DNA of 64,000 nt from Acrocarpospora macrocephala (GCF_009687865.1 NZ_BLAE01000035.1:153727-217726), one strand, 5' to 3'; positions 44,461 to 53,703 are shown, counted from the stretch's first letter. Program-made: numbers and translations. The notes: generated by a model not told the origin, from the sequence alone.

Positions 44461-44679
44461 ATGGCACGCGGAACCGTGAAGTTCTGGAAGAGCGACAAGG
44501 GCTGGGGCGCGATCTCCTCCCCAGAACTACCCGAGGGGCACGACGCCTGGGCGCACTTCAGCGACATAATCGCGACAGGGTTCCGAGAACTCCACCCGGG
44601 CGACGAGGTCGAATGCACCCTCGTCCAGCGTAAACAGGACAGCTTCGACTTCTGCGCCACCGCCATCCGCAAGCTATGA
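44461..44679 (+). CDS. Variant cold-shock-domain protein
   Basis: 72 residues. The CSD begins ARGTVKFWKSDKGWGAISSP and keeps an acidic middle and ECTLVQRKQDSFDFCATAIR. The RNA-binding motif RNP1 is KGWGAIS instead of the usual KGFGFI, so two aromatic contacts are changed. Single-stranded nucleic-acid binding may be weaker or specialised. Confidence 0.85.
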   Translation: MARGTVKFWKSDKGWGAISSPELPEGHDAWAHFSDIIATGFRELHPGDEVECTLVQRKQDSFDFCATAIRKL

Positions 44680-44907
44680 CATCCCCTGGTACGGCCGAAT
44701 CGGGCACGGCGTCGTCCAGCGCTGGGAACTCCCCGTTGGTGCCGGCGACGAACACGCCATCGAGGTCCACCTCCATGCGATCGTCGAAGGGAGTGGTCAT
44801 GCCCGTGTCCGGGTTGAAGTGGATCGTCACCGTCTCGGCATCGTCGAGAAGGGCTTCGCGCTGCGGCGTGGTTCGGCGGTCCGCACGATGCGCCGAACCC
44901 GTGGACC

Positions 44908-45720
44908 TTATGGCTTGCGTACGACCCCGCACCACTGGTCGACCTCGACCGGCAGGCTGCCGTCCCACTCCAGGTCGGGGCGCCACCGCGAGCACGAGAC
45001 CCACCCCGGCTCCACCACTTCAAGGCCGTCGAAGAACTCGGCGATCCGCTTAGGGGTCCGCAGCTTCAGCTTTGGCTGGGCGTCGATGTTCCACACGCGC
45101 ACCGCCTCGGCGGTAGCCTCGCCGTTGACCGCCGTGGTGGTGTTGGCCACCGCCACGTAGCTCCCGGATGGCACCGCGGCCACCAGCCGGTCGATGATCC
45201 GCTGCAGCTCATTGTCGTCGCCTATGAAATGCATGACGCCCAGCAGCATGATCGCCACCGGCTGGGAGAAGTCCAGCGTCTTGGCCGCGTCCCGCAGGAT
45301 GGTGTCCGGGTTGCGTAAGTCGGCGTCGATGTAGTCGGTGGCGCCCTCCGCGGAGCTGGTCAGCAGGGCTCGCGCGTGCACCAGCACCAGCGGATCGTTG
45401 TCGACGTAGACGATCCGCGACTCGGGGGCCACCTGCTGTGCGACCTCGTGGGTGTTGTCTTGGGTGGGCAGCCCTGTGCCGATGTCGAGGAACTGCCGGA
45501 TTCCCACCTCGGCGGCCAGGTACCGTACAGCCCGTCCCAGGAACAGCCGGTCGGCCCGCGCCAGCTCGATCACCACGGGGAAGATCTCCCGAACCCGGTC
45601 CCCGACCTCCCGGTCCACGGGAAAATGATCTTTACCGCCCAGCCAGTAGTTCCAGATCCGCGCCGTGTGCGGCACGTGCGACTTGAGTTTGTCCTCAATG
45701 GCGGGTTCGTCGGCCATCAT
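44908..45720 (-). CDS. SAM-dependent methyltransferase (PF04672/DUF574)
   Basis: 270 residues from ATG behind GGAAGGG. HTARIWNYWLGGKDHFPVDR is the family opening, FLDIGTGLPTQDNTHEVAQQ binds SAM, and VYVDNDPLVLVHARALL and LLGVMHFIGDD follow. Very common and multi-copy in actinomycetes; substrates are unknown. Confidence 0.93.
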   Translation of the reverse strand: MMADEPAIEDKLKSHVPHTARIWNYWLGGKDHFPVDREVGDRVREIFPVVIELARADRLFLGRAVRYLAAEVGIRQFLDIGTGLPTQDNTHEVAQQVAPESRIVYVDNDPLVLVHARALLTSSAEGATDYIDADLRNPDTILRDAAKTLDFSQPVAIMLLGVMHFIGDDNELQRIIDRLVAAVPSGSYVAVANTTTAVNGEATAEAVRVWNIDAQPKLKLRTPKRIAEFFDGLEVVEPGWVSCSRWRPDLEWDGSLPVEVDQWCGVVRKP

Positions 45721-45886
45721 CAGCCCTTCCAGGGATAGCGGGGAAGCCACCATATTGCTGGGCTCTAGCCTAATTCTAGGCGGGGGTAGCGTCGGCCACG
45801 GCGTGGATTCCTGGATCTAGGAGTCGTTCGCCGTAGCCAGGTCGCCTCCCGGTGACGTTCGTCGGTGCGCCGAGGCGTACTGAGCC

Positions 45887-46597
45887 CTAAAGGCTGCTCC
45901 AGCGGAGGTTGAGTTGGTTCAGCAGGGCGGCCTCGCCTGGTGCGGTGAGGCGGATCGCGCGGTTGGAGCCGATTCGTTCGGTCCAGCCGATTTCGAAGAA
46001 TCGGCTGCAGACGGCCGCGCCGGCGGCTCCGGCCAGGTGCGGGCGGCGTTCGGTCCAGTCCAGGCAGCTGCGAACCATCGGACGGCGTGTCCGACGCAGT
46101 GCCTCGGTGTCCGCGCCCAAGTCGCGCAGCCAGCCCAGGCCGCTGGCGGTGAGCGTCCAGCCGTCGTGGCGAGTGAGCATGTCCTGGTCGGTCATCGCGT
46201 CGGTGACGGCGACGCCCAGCCAGCCGGCGATGTGGTCGTAGCACGTCCTGGCGCGCGCCAGGGCCGCCTGTGTCGTCACGGTGCGTAGTGTGCGCGGGTG
46301 CTCGCGGCTGGGTGGAGTGTGTGCGGCCAGGGTCTCGATCAGCTCGGCGATCTCGGTACCGGCCAGCCGCAGGTAGCGATGCCTGCCCTGGCGTTCCTCG
46401 GCGAGCACGTCGGCGGCGACGAGCAGGTTCAGATGCTCGGTGGCCGTCGAGCGGGCAATGCCGGCGTATTTTGCCAGTTCGCCCGCGGTCCAGGCGCGTC
46501 CGTCGAGCAGGGCCACACACATCGACGCCCGCGAGCGATCGGCGAAGATCGCCGCCAGTTCCGCTATTCCCGAAGCCGCGTCCACCTGAACAGTCAT
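45887..46597 (-). CDS. ArsR-like winged-helix regulator
   Basis: 236 residues. N-terminal HTH: ELAAIFADRSRASMCVALLD, TAGELAKYAGIARSTATEHL and GRHRYLRLAGTEIAELIETL. The C-terminal ~120 residues form a second helical region with LGADTEALRRTRRPMVRSCL. It diverges from a flavin-reductase-like gene and probably controls it. Confidence 0.88.
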   Translation of the reverse strand: MTVQVDAASGIAELAAIFADRSRASMCVALLDGRAWTAGELAKYAGIARSTATEHLNLLVAADVLAEERQGRHRYLRLAGTEIAELIETLAAHTPPSREHPRTLRTVTTQAALARARTCYDHIAGWLGVAVTDAMTDQDMLTRHDGWTLTASGLGWLRDLGADTEALRRTRRPMVRSCLDWTERRPHLAGAAGAAVCSRFFEIGWTERIGSNRAIRLTAPGEAALLNQLNLRWSSL

Positions 46598-46661
46598 ACG
46601 TCCTTAGTATCCGCCCATCGTTTCGGGCGGCACCGAACACTCCGGCCCGCACGATGGGCCC

Positions 46662-47276
46662 ATGACCTTGACAGACCGGGGCACGCACCGCGTGATCACG
46701 CCCAGCATCCTATATTTCGGCACGCCCGTCGTGGTCCTGTCGTCCGAGAACGCGGACGGCACCGCGAATCTCGCGCCGATTTCCTCCGCATGGGCACTGG
46801 GCAACGTCTTCCTCCTCGGCCTCGGCGCGAACGGCCACACCGTCCACAACCTCCGGGCCAGACCCGAACTTGTGATCAACTTCCCCTCGCCTGACCAGTG
46901 GCAGCAGGTCGAGCGCCTCGCCCTGCTCACCGGCGCCGATCCGGTCCCGGCCGGCAAACCGGCCGAGTGCCGCTTCGCCCCGGACAAGTTCGGCGCGGCC
47001 GGATGGCACCCGACCCCATCCGAACTGGTACGCCCGCCCCGCATCGCCGAGTGCCCGGCACAGATCGAGGCCACGGTCACCAGCCTGCGGCCCGACGCAT
47101 CTGAACAATTCATCATCGTCGAAGCCACGGCGGTCCGGGTGCACGCGGACACCGGCATCGTCATCGACGGCACCTCCCATATCAACCCGACCGTGTGGAG
47201 CCCGCTGATTTACAACTTCCGCCACTACTTCGGCCTCGGCCCACGCCTGGGCAAGGCGGCCCGGGCGGAGCACTGA
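46662..47276 (+). CDS. Flavin-reductase-like protein
   Basis: 204 residues. A split beta barrel of the flavin reductase type: SILYFGTPVVVLSSENADGT, NLAPISSAWALGNVFLLGLG and RARPELVINFPSPDQWQQVE, then CPAQIEATVTSL and FIIVEATAVRVHADTG. It should bind FMN and may reduce flavin with NAD(P)H or act on its own substrate. The divergent ArsR-like gene is 64 bases away. Confidence 0.88.
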   Translation: MTLTDRGTHRVITPSILYFGTPVVVLSSENADGTANLAPISSAWALGNVFLLGLGANGHTVHNLRARPELVINFPSPDQWQQVERLALLTGADPVPAGKPAECRFAPDKFGAAGWHPTPSELVRPPRIAECPAQIEATVTSLRPDASEQFIIVEATAVRVHADTGIVIDGTSHINPTVWSPLIYNFRHYFGLGPRLGKAARAEH

Positions 47277-47501
47277 TAGGCCCCCCGTCAGGCACCCGAG
47301 CAATAGCGGCTTAACGATGAATTCCTAAGCGAAGAATCTCATGTGAGAATGCGGGTGGCCTGAATTGGCCCGTTCCAGGCCCTCGCGCGAAGATCACTCA
47401 CTGTTCGCTCAACATTTGCCTGCCGGCCGCCGAGATACACAAGGCTGCTAGCACGTTACTGCTAGTGGTCTGCTGCGGCGACCTGTGAAGAGGGCCCAAA
47501 A

Positions 47502-50500
47502 TTGCGTAAGTATTGGCGTGGGACAGCCACCTTAGTAATCGCGTTCCTGACCGCTATTCCACTCCTCGTGTCACCCGCCTCGGCGGCGGAACCGGTTCCG
47601 TCCATAAAGGTCAACGAGGTCGAGTCCAACGGCGGCACCCCGGGTGACTGGGTCGAACTGGTCAACACCGGTACGACTCCCGTCGACCTCTCCGGCTGGC
47701 TCGTCAAGGACAACGACGACACCCACATCTTCACGATCGCCTCCGGTACCACGATCGCCCCCGGCGCGTTCCTGGCCCTCGACGTGGACACGGCCTACGG
47801 TCTGGGCGGCGCGGACTCGGCTCGGGTGTTCCTGCCGGACGGCCTGACCCTCGTGGATTCCTACACCTGGCCCACGCACGCCCCGATCACCTATGGCCGT
47901 TGCCCCGACGGGACCGGCGCGTTCGCCGCCACCGTGGCATCGACCAAGGGCGCGGCGAACGATTGCGGCACGCCTTCGGCTTTCGTGAAGCTCAACGAGG
48001 TCGAGTCCAGCGGCGGCACGCCGGGCGACTGGGTGGAACTGGTCAACGTCGGTCCGATTCCGGTGGACCTGTCGGGCTGGCTCGTCAAGGACAACGACGA
48101 CACGCACATCTTCACGATTTCGTCGGGTACCACGATTGCCCCCGGGACCTTCCTGGCCCTGGACGTCGAGACGGCCTACGGGCTCGGCGCCGCGGACTCC
48201 GCTCGGCTGTTCCTGGCGGATGGTGTCACTCTCGTCGATTCGTACAGCTGGACCTCGCATGCCGCGACGACCTACGGGCGCTGCCCGAATGGTGTCGGCG
48301 CGTTCGCGGACACCGCTCTGGCGACCAAGGGCGCGGCGAACAACTGCGGCACGCCGGCGGCCGTCGTGAAGGTCAACGAGGTCGAGTCCAGCGGTGGCAC
48401 GCCGGGTGACTGGGTCGAGCTGGTCAACACGGGCGCGGCAGCCGTTGACGTGTCGGGCTGGCTCGTCAAGGACAACGATGACACGCACATCTTCACGATC
48501 GCTCCGGGCACCACGATCGCGCCCGGTGCGTTCCTGGCGGTGGACGTGGAGACGGCCTACGGGCTCGGCGCCGCGGACTCCGCCCGGCTGTTCCTGTCGG
48601 ACGGCCTGACCCTCATGGATTCGTACACCTGGACCACCCACGCCACGACCACCTACGGCCGCTGCCCCGACGGGACCGGCGAGTTCGCCGAAACGACGAC
48701 GCCGAGCATGGGCGCGGCGAACACGTGCGCCGGGCAGGTTCCCGCCTCGCCGTGGCCGGGTGGCGCGGCTGTCGCCACCGCCGACGCCGCCGGCTTCCTC
48801 GGCGGCAACATGAGCGGCCTGGCCTACGAGGCGTCCGGCGACGGCACCCCCGGCGTGCTCTGGGCGGTCAAGAACGGCCCCGGCATGCTCTACCGCCTGG
48901 AGTGGGACGGCGCCACCTGGGCGCCAGCCACGACCGACGGCTGGAACACCGGCAAGACGCTGCGCTACCCGACCGGCACCGGCGATCCCGACGCCGAGGG
49001 TGTGACCCTGACCGGAGCCGGTCTCGCGGGCGGCGTGTTCGTCTCGACCGAGCGCGACAACGGCAACAGCGGCGTCAGCCGCCCCACCGTGCTCCGCTTC
49101 GACCCGTCCGGTACGGCCGGCACCCTCACCGCCACGAAGGAGTGGAACCTCACCGCGGACCTGCCGACGGTGGGCGCGAACGCCGGGCTGGAGGCGATCT
49201 CCTGGATCCCCGACTCGTTCCTGACCTCGCGCGGCTTCCTCGACGAGCACACCGGCGCGGCCTACGACCCGGCTGGCTACCCGGGCCACGGCGACGGTCT
49301 GTTCTTCGTCGGCCTGGAGGGCAACGGCAGCGTCTACGCGTACGCACTCGACCAGGTCGGCGGCGGATTCACCCGGATCGCCACGATCGTGAGCGGGTTC
49401 CCCGGCGTGATGGACCTGGAGTTCGAGCCCGAGTCGAAGCGTTTCTGGGTGGTGTGCGACGACACCTGCACCGGCCGCACCGCGATCCTGGACATCGACG
49501 CCACCGGCAAGTTCGCCGTCAGCACCCGCTACGAGCGTCCGGGTTCGATGCCCAACCTCAACAACGAGGGGTTCACGATCACGCCGCAGTCGGAGTGTGT
49601 GGACGGCCACAAGCCCGTCTTCTGGTCCGACGACAGCAACACCGGCGGCCACGCGCTGCGCAGCGGCACCCTCAACTGCACACTGGTTGACCTCGACGCG
49701 GACAACGACGGCATCAACGACGACGTGGACGTGACGTTCCCGCCCGGCGCCTCGCAGGCGAACGACCCGGGCAACCAGACGTTCTCCGACAAGCTCCTCG
49801 GCGGCACAACGTCGGGCAAGATCCTCAACCGCAACGGCCGTACGCTCACGATCTCCGACGCCCACAACCCCGCCGGGGTCCTGGTGGGCGCCGGCCCGGG
49901 TGCCCTCCCGGCACGATTCCAGCTGGCCGACAACTTCGGGACGATCGAGCTGGGACGCGGCTCCTACCGGCTCACCGCCGCCGGCAAGACCAGCACTATC
50001 ACGACGGTCATCGGCGAGCCGGCGGTCGTCACTGTCACGGTGAACGGCACGCCGATCACCTTGACCGTCGGCGCGGGCGGCTCCCTCACCTACACCGAGG
50101 TGCCGGGCAACGGCACGGTCGCCGGGCTGACCGGCATCCAGCGGACGGGGACCGTCGGCATCCGGGCGAACGGCCTGCCCGCCAGCGCCTGCGCCGGGAT
50201 CGAGATCCAGAACGTCATCGTCGCCACGAGCGCCAACAACCCCCTCGTCGGCACCGGTGGCAACGACCTGATCATCGGGCGGCACGACAACGACCGCGTC
50301 ACCGGTAACGGCGGCAGCGACTGTGTCGCGACGCAGGGCGGCGACGACGAGATCACCACGACCGGCGGCGACGACTGGATCGACGCGGGCGGCGGCGACA
50401 ACCTGGTGAACAGCGGCGCCGGCGACGACACCATCACGACCGGGAACGGCGATGACAGCATCGACTGTGGCACGGGCGTGGACGTGGCGCGGCCGGGTCG

Positions 50501-50549
50501 TGGCACCAACGCCAACGTAAGCGACCAATGTGAGACGTTCGGGACCTGA
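47502..50549 (+). CDS. Secreted protein with three lamin-tail domains and RTX-type repeats
   Basis: 1015 residues from TTG behind GAAGAGGG. Signal peptide (~1-28, SPASAAE), then three near-identical ~135-residue lamin-tail domains (each with VEVESS/NGGTPGDWVELVN-type start, SGWLVKDNDDTHIFTI and ATTYGRCPDGTG-type end), a beta-propeller/phytase-esterase-like region (about 420-720, AVATADAAGFLGGNMSGLAY) and a C-terminus with calcium-binding GGxGxDxx repeats (GTGGNDLIIGRHDNDR, GDDTITTGNGDDSIDCGTG). Probably a secreted esterase or surface protein; the catalytic residues are not clear. Confidence 0.85.
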   Translation: MRKYWRGTATLVIAFLTAIPLLVSPASAAEPVPSIKVNEVESNGGTPGDWVELVNTGTTPVDLSGWLVKDNDDTHIFTIASGTTIAPGAFLALDVDTAYGLGGADSARVFLPDGLTLVDSYTWPTHAPITYGRCPDGTGAFAATVASTKGAANDCGTPSAFVKLNEVESSGGTPGDWVELVNVGPIPVDLSGWLVKDNDDTHIFTISSGTTIAPGTFLALDVETAYGLGAADSARLFLADGVTLVDSYSWTSHAATTYGRCPNGVGAFADTALATKGAANNCGTPAAVVKVNEVESSGGTPGDWVELVNTGAAAVDVSGWLVKDNDDTHIFTIAPGTTIAPGAFLAVDVETAYGLGAADSARLFLSDGLTLMDSYTWTTHATTTYGRCPDGTGEFAETTTPSMGAANTCAGQVPASPWPGGAAVATADAAGFLGGNMSGLAYEASGDGTPGVLWAVKNGPGMLYRLEWDGATWAPATTDGWNTGKTLRYPTGTGDPDAEGVTLTGAGLAGGVFVSTERDNGNSGVSRPTVLRFDPSGTAGTLTATKEWNLTADLPTVGANAGLEAISWIPDSFLTSRGFLDEHTGAAYDPAGYPGHGDGLFFVGLEGNGSVYAYALDQVGGGFTRIATIVSGFPGVMDLEFEPESKRFWVVCDDTCTGRTAILDIDATGKFAVSTRYERPGSMPNLNNEGFTITPQSECVDGHKPVFWSDDSNTGGHALRSGTLNCTLVDLDADNDGINDDVDVTFPPGASQANDPGNQTFSDKLLGGTTSGKILNRNGRTLTISDAHNPAGVLVGAGPGALPARFQLADNFGTIELGRGSYRLTAAGKTSTITTVIGEPAVVTVTVNGTPITLTVGAGGSLTYTEVPGNGTVAGLTGIQRTGTVGIRANGLPASACAGIEIQNVIVATSANNPLVGTGGNDLIIGRHDNDRVTGNGGSDCVATQGGDDEITTTGGDDWIDAGGGDNLVNSGAGDDTITTGNGDDSIDCGTGVDVARPGRGTNANVSDQCETFGT

Positions 50550-50572
50550 AGTACCAGGTCGTGACTGAAGCA

Positions 50573-50605
50573 GAGCCCGTGACCTGTTCCTCAGGTCACG
50601 GGCTC
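50573..50605 (+). terminator. Terminator after the lamin-tail protein
   Basis: Arms GAGCCCGTGACCTG (50573-50586) and CAGGTCACGGGCTC (50592-50605) are perfect with a 5-base loop, 23 bases after the stop. Confidence 0.9.
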
Positions 50606-50625
50606 GTGCAATCTTTCAACCACTT

Positions 50626-50653
50626 GCGCAAAGTTCTCTAGAGAACTTTGCGC
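50626..50653. terminator. 28-bp perfect palindrome
   Basis: Arms GCGCAAAGTTCTCT and AGAGAACTTTGCGC meet without a loop. It follows the previous hairpin by 20 bases and is trailed by TTTCTCC. It could be a second terminator or an operator. Confidence 0.6.
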
Positions 50654-50757
50654 TTTCTCCTGAAACGCCTGCAAGGGGAATCGGTCCCACGCAACCACCC
50701 TTGGGGCGGGCATCTCGGACCTCTAAGAACCGCACTCTAACTCAAAGTCAAATTGCT

Positions 50758-51009
50758 TGTCAATTAAGCCACATTCCCGCCGCCGGGGAGCTCTTCAAAC
50801 TTCTCGGCCTGCTCGATCTCCCCGAGATGACGACCCCCGACGCCGCGGCCCTCCTGGACGACGACACCGACGACGTCCAGACGTTCCTCGACGCCCTGGT
50901 CCAGGCCCAGCTACTGGAGGTCCGCGCCCCCGACCACTACCGGATGCGCACACTGATCCGCCTCTACGCCCGCGCCCAGGCCACCCACCCGACCGCCGCC
51001 TACTTCTAA
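50758..51009 (+). pseudogene. Fragment of an AfsR/SARP-type regulator
   Basis: Reads ELFKLLGLLDLPEMTTPDAA, VQTFLDALVQAQLLEVRAPD and HYRMRTLIRLYARAQATHPT, the winged-helix region after the NB-ARC ATPase of AfsR-like regulators. Everything before and after that segment is missing. Short frames reach back to 50701, but the conserved part starts near 50758. A shorter copy of its last 20 codons lies at 52081. Confidence 0.65.
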
Positions 51010-51095
51010 CCGTTCAGTGCGCGTCGGGCGAGGGTGACGGTTACCGCGCTGCTTCGAGTCGCTCAGCGCGAAACTACGCGTGCGACCTGGGGCCG

Positions 51096-51683
51096 TCATT
51101 CGCGGATGGCGGCGGTGAGCATCGCGTGGGCCGACCAGCACATCGTGTCGGCGGCCTCCTGGCGGGTCATTCCGGCGATGTCGGTCAGCCAGATCAGTGC
51201 CTCGATGCCGGTCGCCGAGCGGATCGCCACGGCCAGGCGGTGAATGTCCAGATTCGGGTGTGTGGTGCGCAGGGGCGTGAGCGCGTCCTCGATCCAGCCG
51301 ATGGCACGGCCCTGGCGCAGGACCGGCTGCTCGGCGCCCGGATCGAGGGACAACCGCAGCGAGGTGCGCAATTGGGGCTCCCATTCCAGGGTCAGGCGGG
51401 CGAAGGCGCGCATGACCAGGTCGAGCCGGGCGGCCGGGTCGTCCGGCGCGTCCTCGGGGAGCAGGGAGTGCCGTTCGATCTCGGGATGGGCGGCCGTCAG
51501 CAGGCTGCGCTGGTTCGGGAAGTAGCGGTATGCGGTGGTACGGGAGATCCCCGCTTCGGCTGCCACGTCTTCGACGGTGGGGTCCGCTCCTTGAGCCAGG
51601 AGTCGACGGGTCGCGTCGACCAGGGCCTGACGGGTGCGGGCCTTCTGCTGGTGGCGACCGGTCTGCTCATATGGTACTGGCAT
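51096..51683 (-). CDS. TetR-family regulator
   Basis: 195 residues from ATG 51683. HTH: TRQALVDATRRLLAQGADPT, VEDVAAEAGISRTTAYRYFP. The C-terminal ligand domain is unremarkable. Divergent from the cupin gene at 51706; the 22-base gap plus the first codons carry two ATGGTACTG repeats, so it probably represses both genes. Confidence 0.9.
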   Translation of the reverse strand: MPVPYEQTGRHQQKARTRQALVDATRRLLAQGADPTVEDVAAEAGISRTTAYRYFPNQRSLLTAAHPEIERHSLLPEDAPDDPAARLDLVMRAFARLTLEWEPQLRTSLRLSLDPGAEQPVLRQGRAIGWIEDALTPLRTTHPNLDIHRLAVAIRSATGIEALIWLTDIAGMTRQEAADTMCWSAHAMLTAAIRE

Positions 51684-51698
51684 GCCATCATGGTACTG
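51671..51698. promoter_or_regulatory. Probable TetR operator
   Basis: ATGGTACTG occurs at 51671-51679 and 51690-51698, with the palindrome TGGCATGCCA (51678-51687) between. The region covers both divergent start sites. Confidence 0.5.
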
Positions 51699-51705
51699 TA
51701 GTCCC

Positions 51706-52047
51706 ATGAACGATCCTGTGATCGGCAACCCCGACCTCTACCGGGTGGTCTTCGAGAACGAGCGCGTCCGGGTCCTGGAATACCGCGACCGGCCCGGCGA
51801 CAAGACCACGACGCATGGGCATCCCGACACGGTAATGGTCACGTTGAGCTCGTTCCGGCGCAGGCTCACCGCCGGTGGACGGCAGGTCGACGTCGAGCTG
51901 GACGCTGGTCAGGTGCGCTGGGTCGGTGCGCAGGAACACGCGGGCGAGAACGTCGGCGACACCGAAACCCACTCGATCTTCATCGAACTGAAGGAGCCGG
52001 CACCGACCGCCCCAACCGGAGCACGCTTGGGCCCGGAGGACAGCTGA
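51706..52047 (+). CDS. Small cupin-like protein
   Basis: 113 residues from ATG. YRVVFENERVRVLEYRDRPG, THGHPDTVMVTLSSFRRRLT and VRWVGAQEHAGENVGDTETH form one cupin barrel. No reaction is known for these cytoplasmic cupins. Divergent from and probably controlled by the TetR gene. Confidence 0.85.
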   Translation: MNDPVIGNPDLYRVVFENERVRVLEYRDRPGDKTTTHGHPDTVMVTLSSFRRRLTAGGRQVDVELDAGQVRWVGAQEHAGENVGDTETHSIFIELKEPAPTAPTGARLGPEDS

Positions 52048-52080
52048 CTCACGGCGACCTGTGCGCGCGCGAACGCTTGA

Positions 52081-52140
52081 CCGTCGGCTGATCCGCCTAT
52101 TCGCCCGTACCCAGGCCACCCACACGACCGCGGCCATTTA
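52081..52140 (+). pseudogene. Second fragment of the AfsR/SARP-type regulator
   Basis: Encodes RRLIRLFARTQATHTTAAI then stop, matching the last 20 codons of the fragment at 50758-51009 (RTLIRLYARAQATHPTAAYF). The two copies bracket the TetR-cupin pair. Confidence 0.7.
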
Positions 52141-52197
52141 GCGCAAGTACGGATATTTCCGTCGAAGTTCTACGGGACCGGCTGGGATCATGCCTCC

Positions 52198-53589
52198 ATG
52201 ACGTTCCGCAAGGAGAGGCAGATTCTCGCCGAGTTACATCGTTCGCTGGACCGGCGTTACCGGCCCGAAGACGTCGCCGACCTGGTTCTCGCCGCGCTGA
52301 GCGGTCGGCTGACGCGGCGCGAGCAGGTCGTGCTGGAACGTGCGGCTCAGCACTCCCTCCGCCGGACCGGTTCGTTCTCCTCGATGTCCGCCGACTACGC
52401 CAGACCGGTCGGTGGCGCCAACCAGGTGGCGGCGGCGAACCGCCTGTTCGGCCGGTGGGTGGAGGCCGATCCCGACGATCCTGAGTCGCTGCTGGAGTTC
52501 GCGGCGACCGTCGGGCAAGAGATCCAGTGGGAGCCGGAACACACCGACTTCCTGGCTGACCGTCTCAACCGGGAGGCCAGGGAGGCGGTGGGAATGGACC
52601 TGTCCAAGCGCCAGTACAACCGCCGGTTCAGGGTGCTACGCCGGATCGCCGCCAAGGCGACCATCCTGGGCACCGAACAGGACAAACGCCGCCTGCTCAT
52701 GGTCGGTGTCACCGGCTTCGGCGCGGACATCCCCCTGGACAGGTTCCTCGCCGACCCGGACGCGGCGTGTTTCGTGGCGTACTACACCGCCCGGCGCAAG
52801 ACCCGCCGGGAGTTCAGCCTCTCCGGCCGGGACAACCCGTTCGACGAGATCGCCCAGGTGCTCCTCGACCGGTGCCAGCCCCGCAGCGACTGGTGGATGA
52901 TCGCCCAGGTACGGGCGACCCCCGACGTCCTGCCCCAGCTGACCGACGAGGAGCGCGGCCGTCTGCTGGGTCAGTGGTCGGCGGTCATGCGACACAGCGC
53001 CGACCTGCTGCGCGCCCGCTGGAACCCTGCCACCGACCGCACCACCATGATCGTACGGCGAGGCGACGACTCCACCACGTGGAACAACCTGGCGGTGGCC
53101 TACAACGCGGCCCGCTCCGGCTGGCTGGCCTGCCTGGCGTCCCTGGACGCGCTCGAGCTGCTGGACGTGGCCTGCCCCGGCAAGGTGATGCGCCTGATGG
53201 CCGCCGACCTGGCCGCCTGGCATCGCAGCACGGGCGGCGGCGTCGACCCGAACACGGAGGTGTGGGCGGCCCTCCCGCTTCCGTGGGAGGTGCTGGACGG
53301 CACAGCTGTGTGCACGCGCTCCGACCTGGACACCCTCTGCCGCGCCGCCGGGCTGGATCCGGAACAGTCAGGCTGGACCGCACCCGCCCCGCCGAGCGGG
53401 GTGGCGGTGTTCCGGCCCACGCCAGAGCTGGTCCACGGCGTGAGCATCGCCGACCCGGTGTGGGCCGCCCTGTTGCGCCGGGCCGGGGCGTTCAGCGGCC
53501 GACGCATGAACCCCGACCTGGCCACCGCCGTCCACCACGGCCTGACCTCCGGCGTGGTGATCAGCGACCTGCCCACGACAGATAAATAG
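52198..53589 (+). CDS. Hypothetical protein, 463 aa
   Basis: Starts MTFRKERQILAELHRSLDRR. Soluble, helix-rich; ANRLFGRWVEADPDDPESLL and KRQYNRRFRVLRRIAAKATI in the first third, RGDDSTTWNNLAVAYNAARS and LMAADLAAWHRSTGGGVDPN later. I do not recognise the family. The gene ends 39 bases before the tRNA. Confidence 0.75.
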   Translation: MTFRKERQILAELHRSLDRRYRPEDVADLVLAALSGRLTRREQVVLERAAQHSLRRTGSFSSMSADYARPVGGANQVAAANRLFGRWVEADPDDPESLLEFAATVGQEIQWEPEHTDFLADRLNREAREAVGMDLSKRQYNRRFRVLRRIAAKATILGTEQDKRRLLMVGVTGFGADIPLDRFLADPDAACFVAYYTARRKTRREFSLSGRDNPFDEIAQVLLDRCQPRSDWWMIAQVRATPDVLPQLTDEERGRLLGQWSAVMRHSADLLRARWNPATDRTTMIVRRGDDSTTWNNLAVAYNAARSGWLACLASLDALELLDVACPGKVMRLMAADLAAWHRSTGGGVDPNTEVWAALPLPWEVLDGTAVCTRSDLDTLCRAAGLDPEQSGWTAPAPPSGVAVFRPTPELVHGVSIADPVWAALLRRAGAFSGRRMNPDLATAVHHGLTSGVVISDLPTTDK

Positions 53590-53628
53590 CCGCAGCCCCT
53601 CACGGTTTCCGTCCATAATTGACGCACC

Positions 53629-53703
53629 CTCGTTGTAGCTCAGTGGTAGAGCGCCCGGCTCCAGACCGGGTGGACGCCGGTTCGAGCCCGGTCAGCGAGG
53701 CCA
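53629..53703 (+). tRNA. tRNA-Trp (anticodon CCA), atypical
   Basis: Acceptor CTCGTTG pairs with CAGCGAG; D arm GCTC/GAGC with a short 7-base loop; anticodon arm CCCGG-CTCCAGA-CCGGG; T arm GCCGG-TTCGAGC-CCGGT; discriminator G73 and encoded CCA. G73 is an identity element of bacterial tRNA-Trp. The body differs from the usual actinobacterial tRNA-Trp, so this is probably a second, divergent gene. A CATAAT -10-like box lies about 10 bases upstream. Confidence 0.85.

Noticed and set aside
44690..44880. Minus-strand stretch reading AETVTIHFNPDTGMTTPFDD and MEVDLDGVFVAGTNGEFPAL
   Set aside because: Looks protein-like, but there is no start and the frame runs on into noise, so at most it is a remnant; I could not assign a family.
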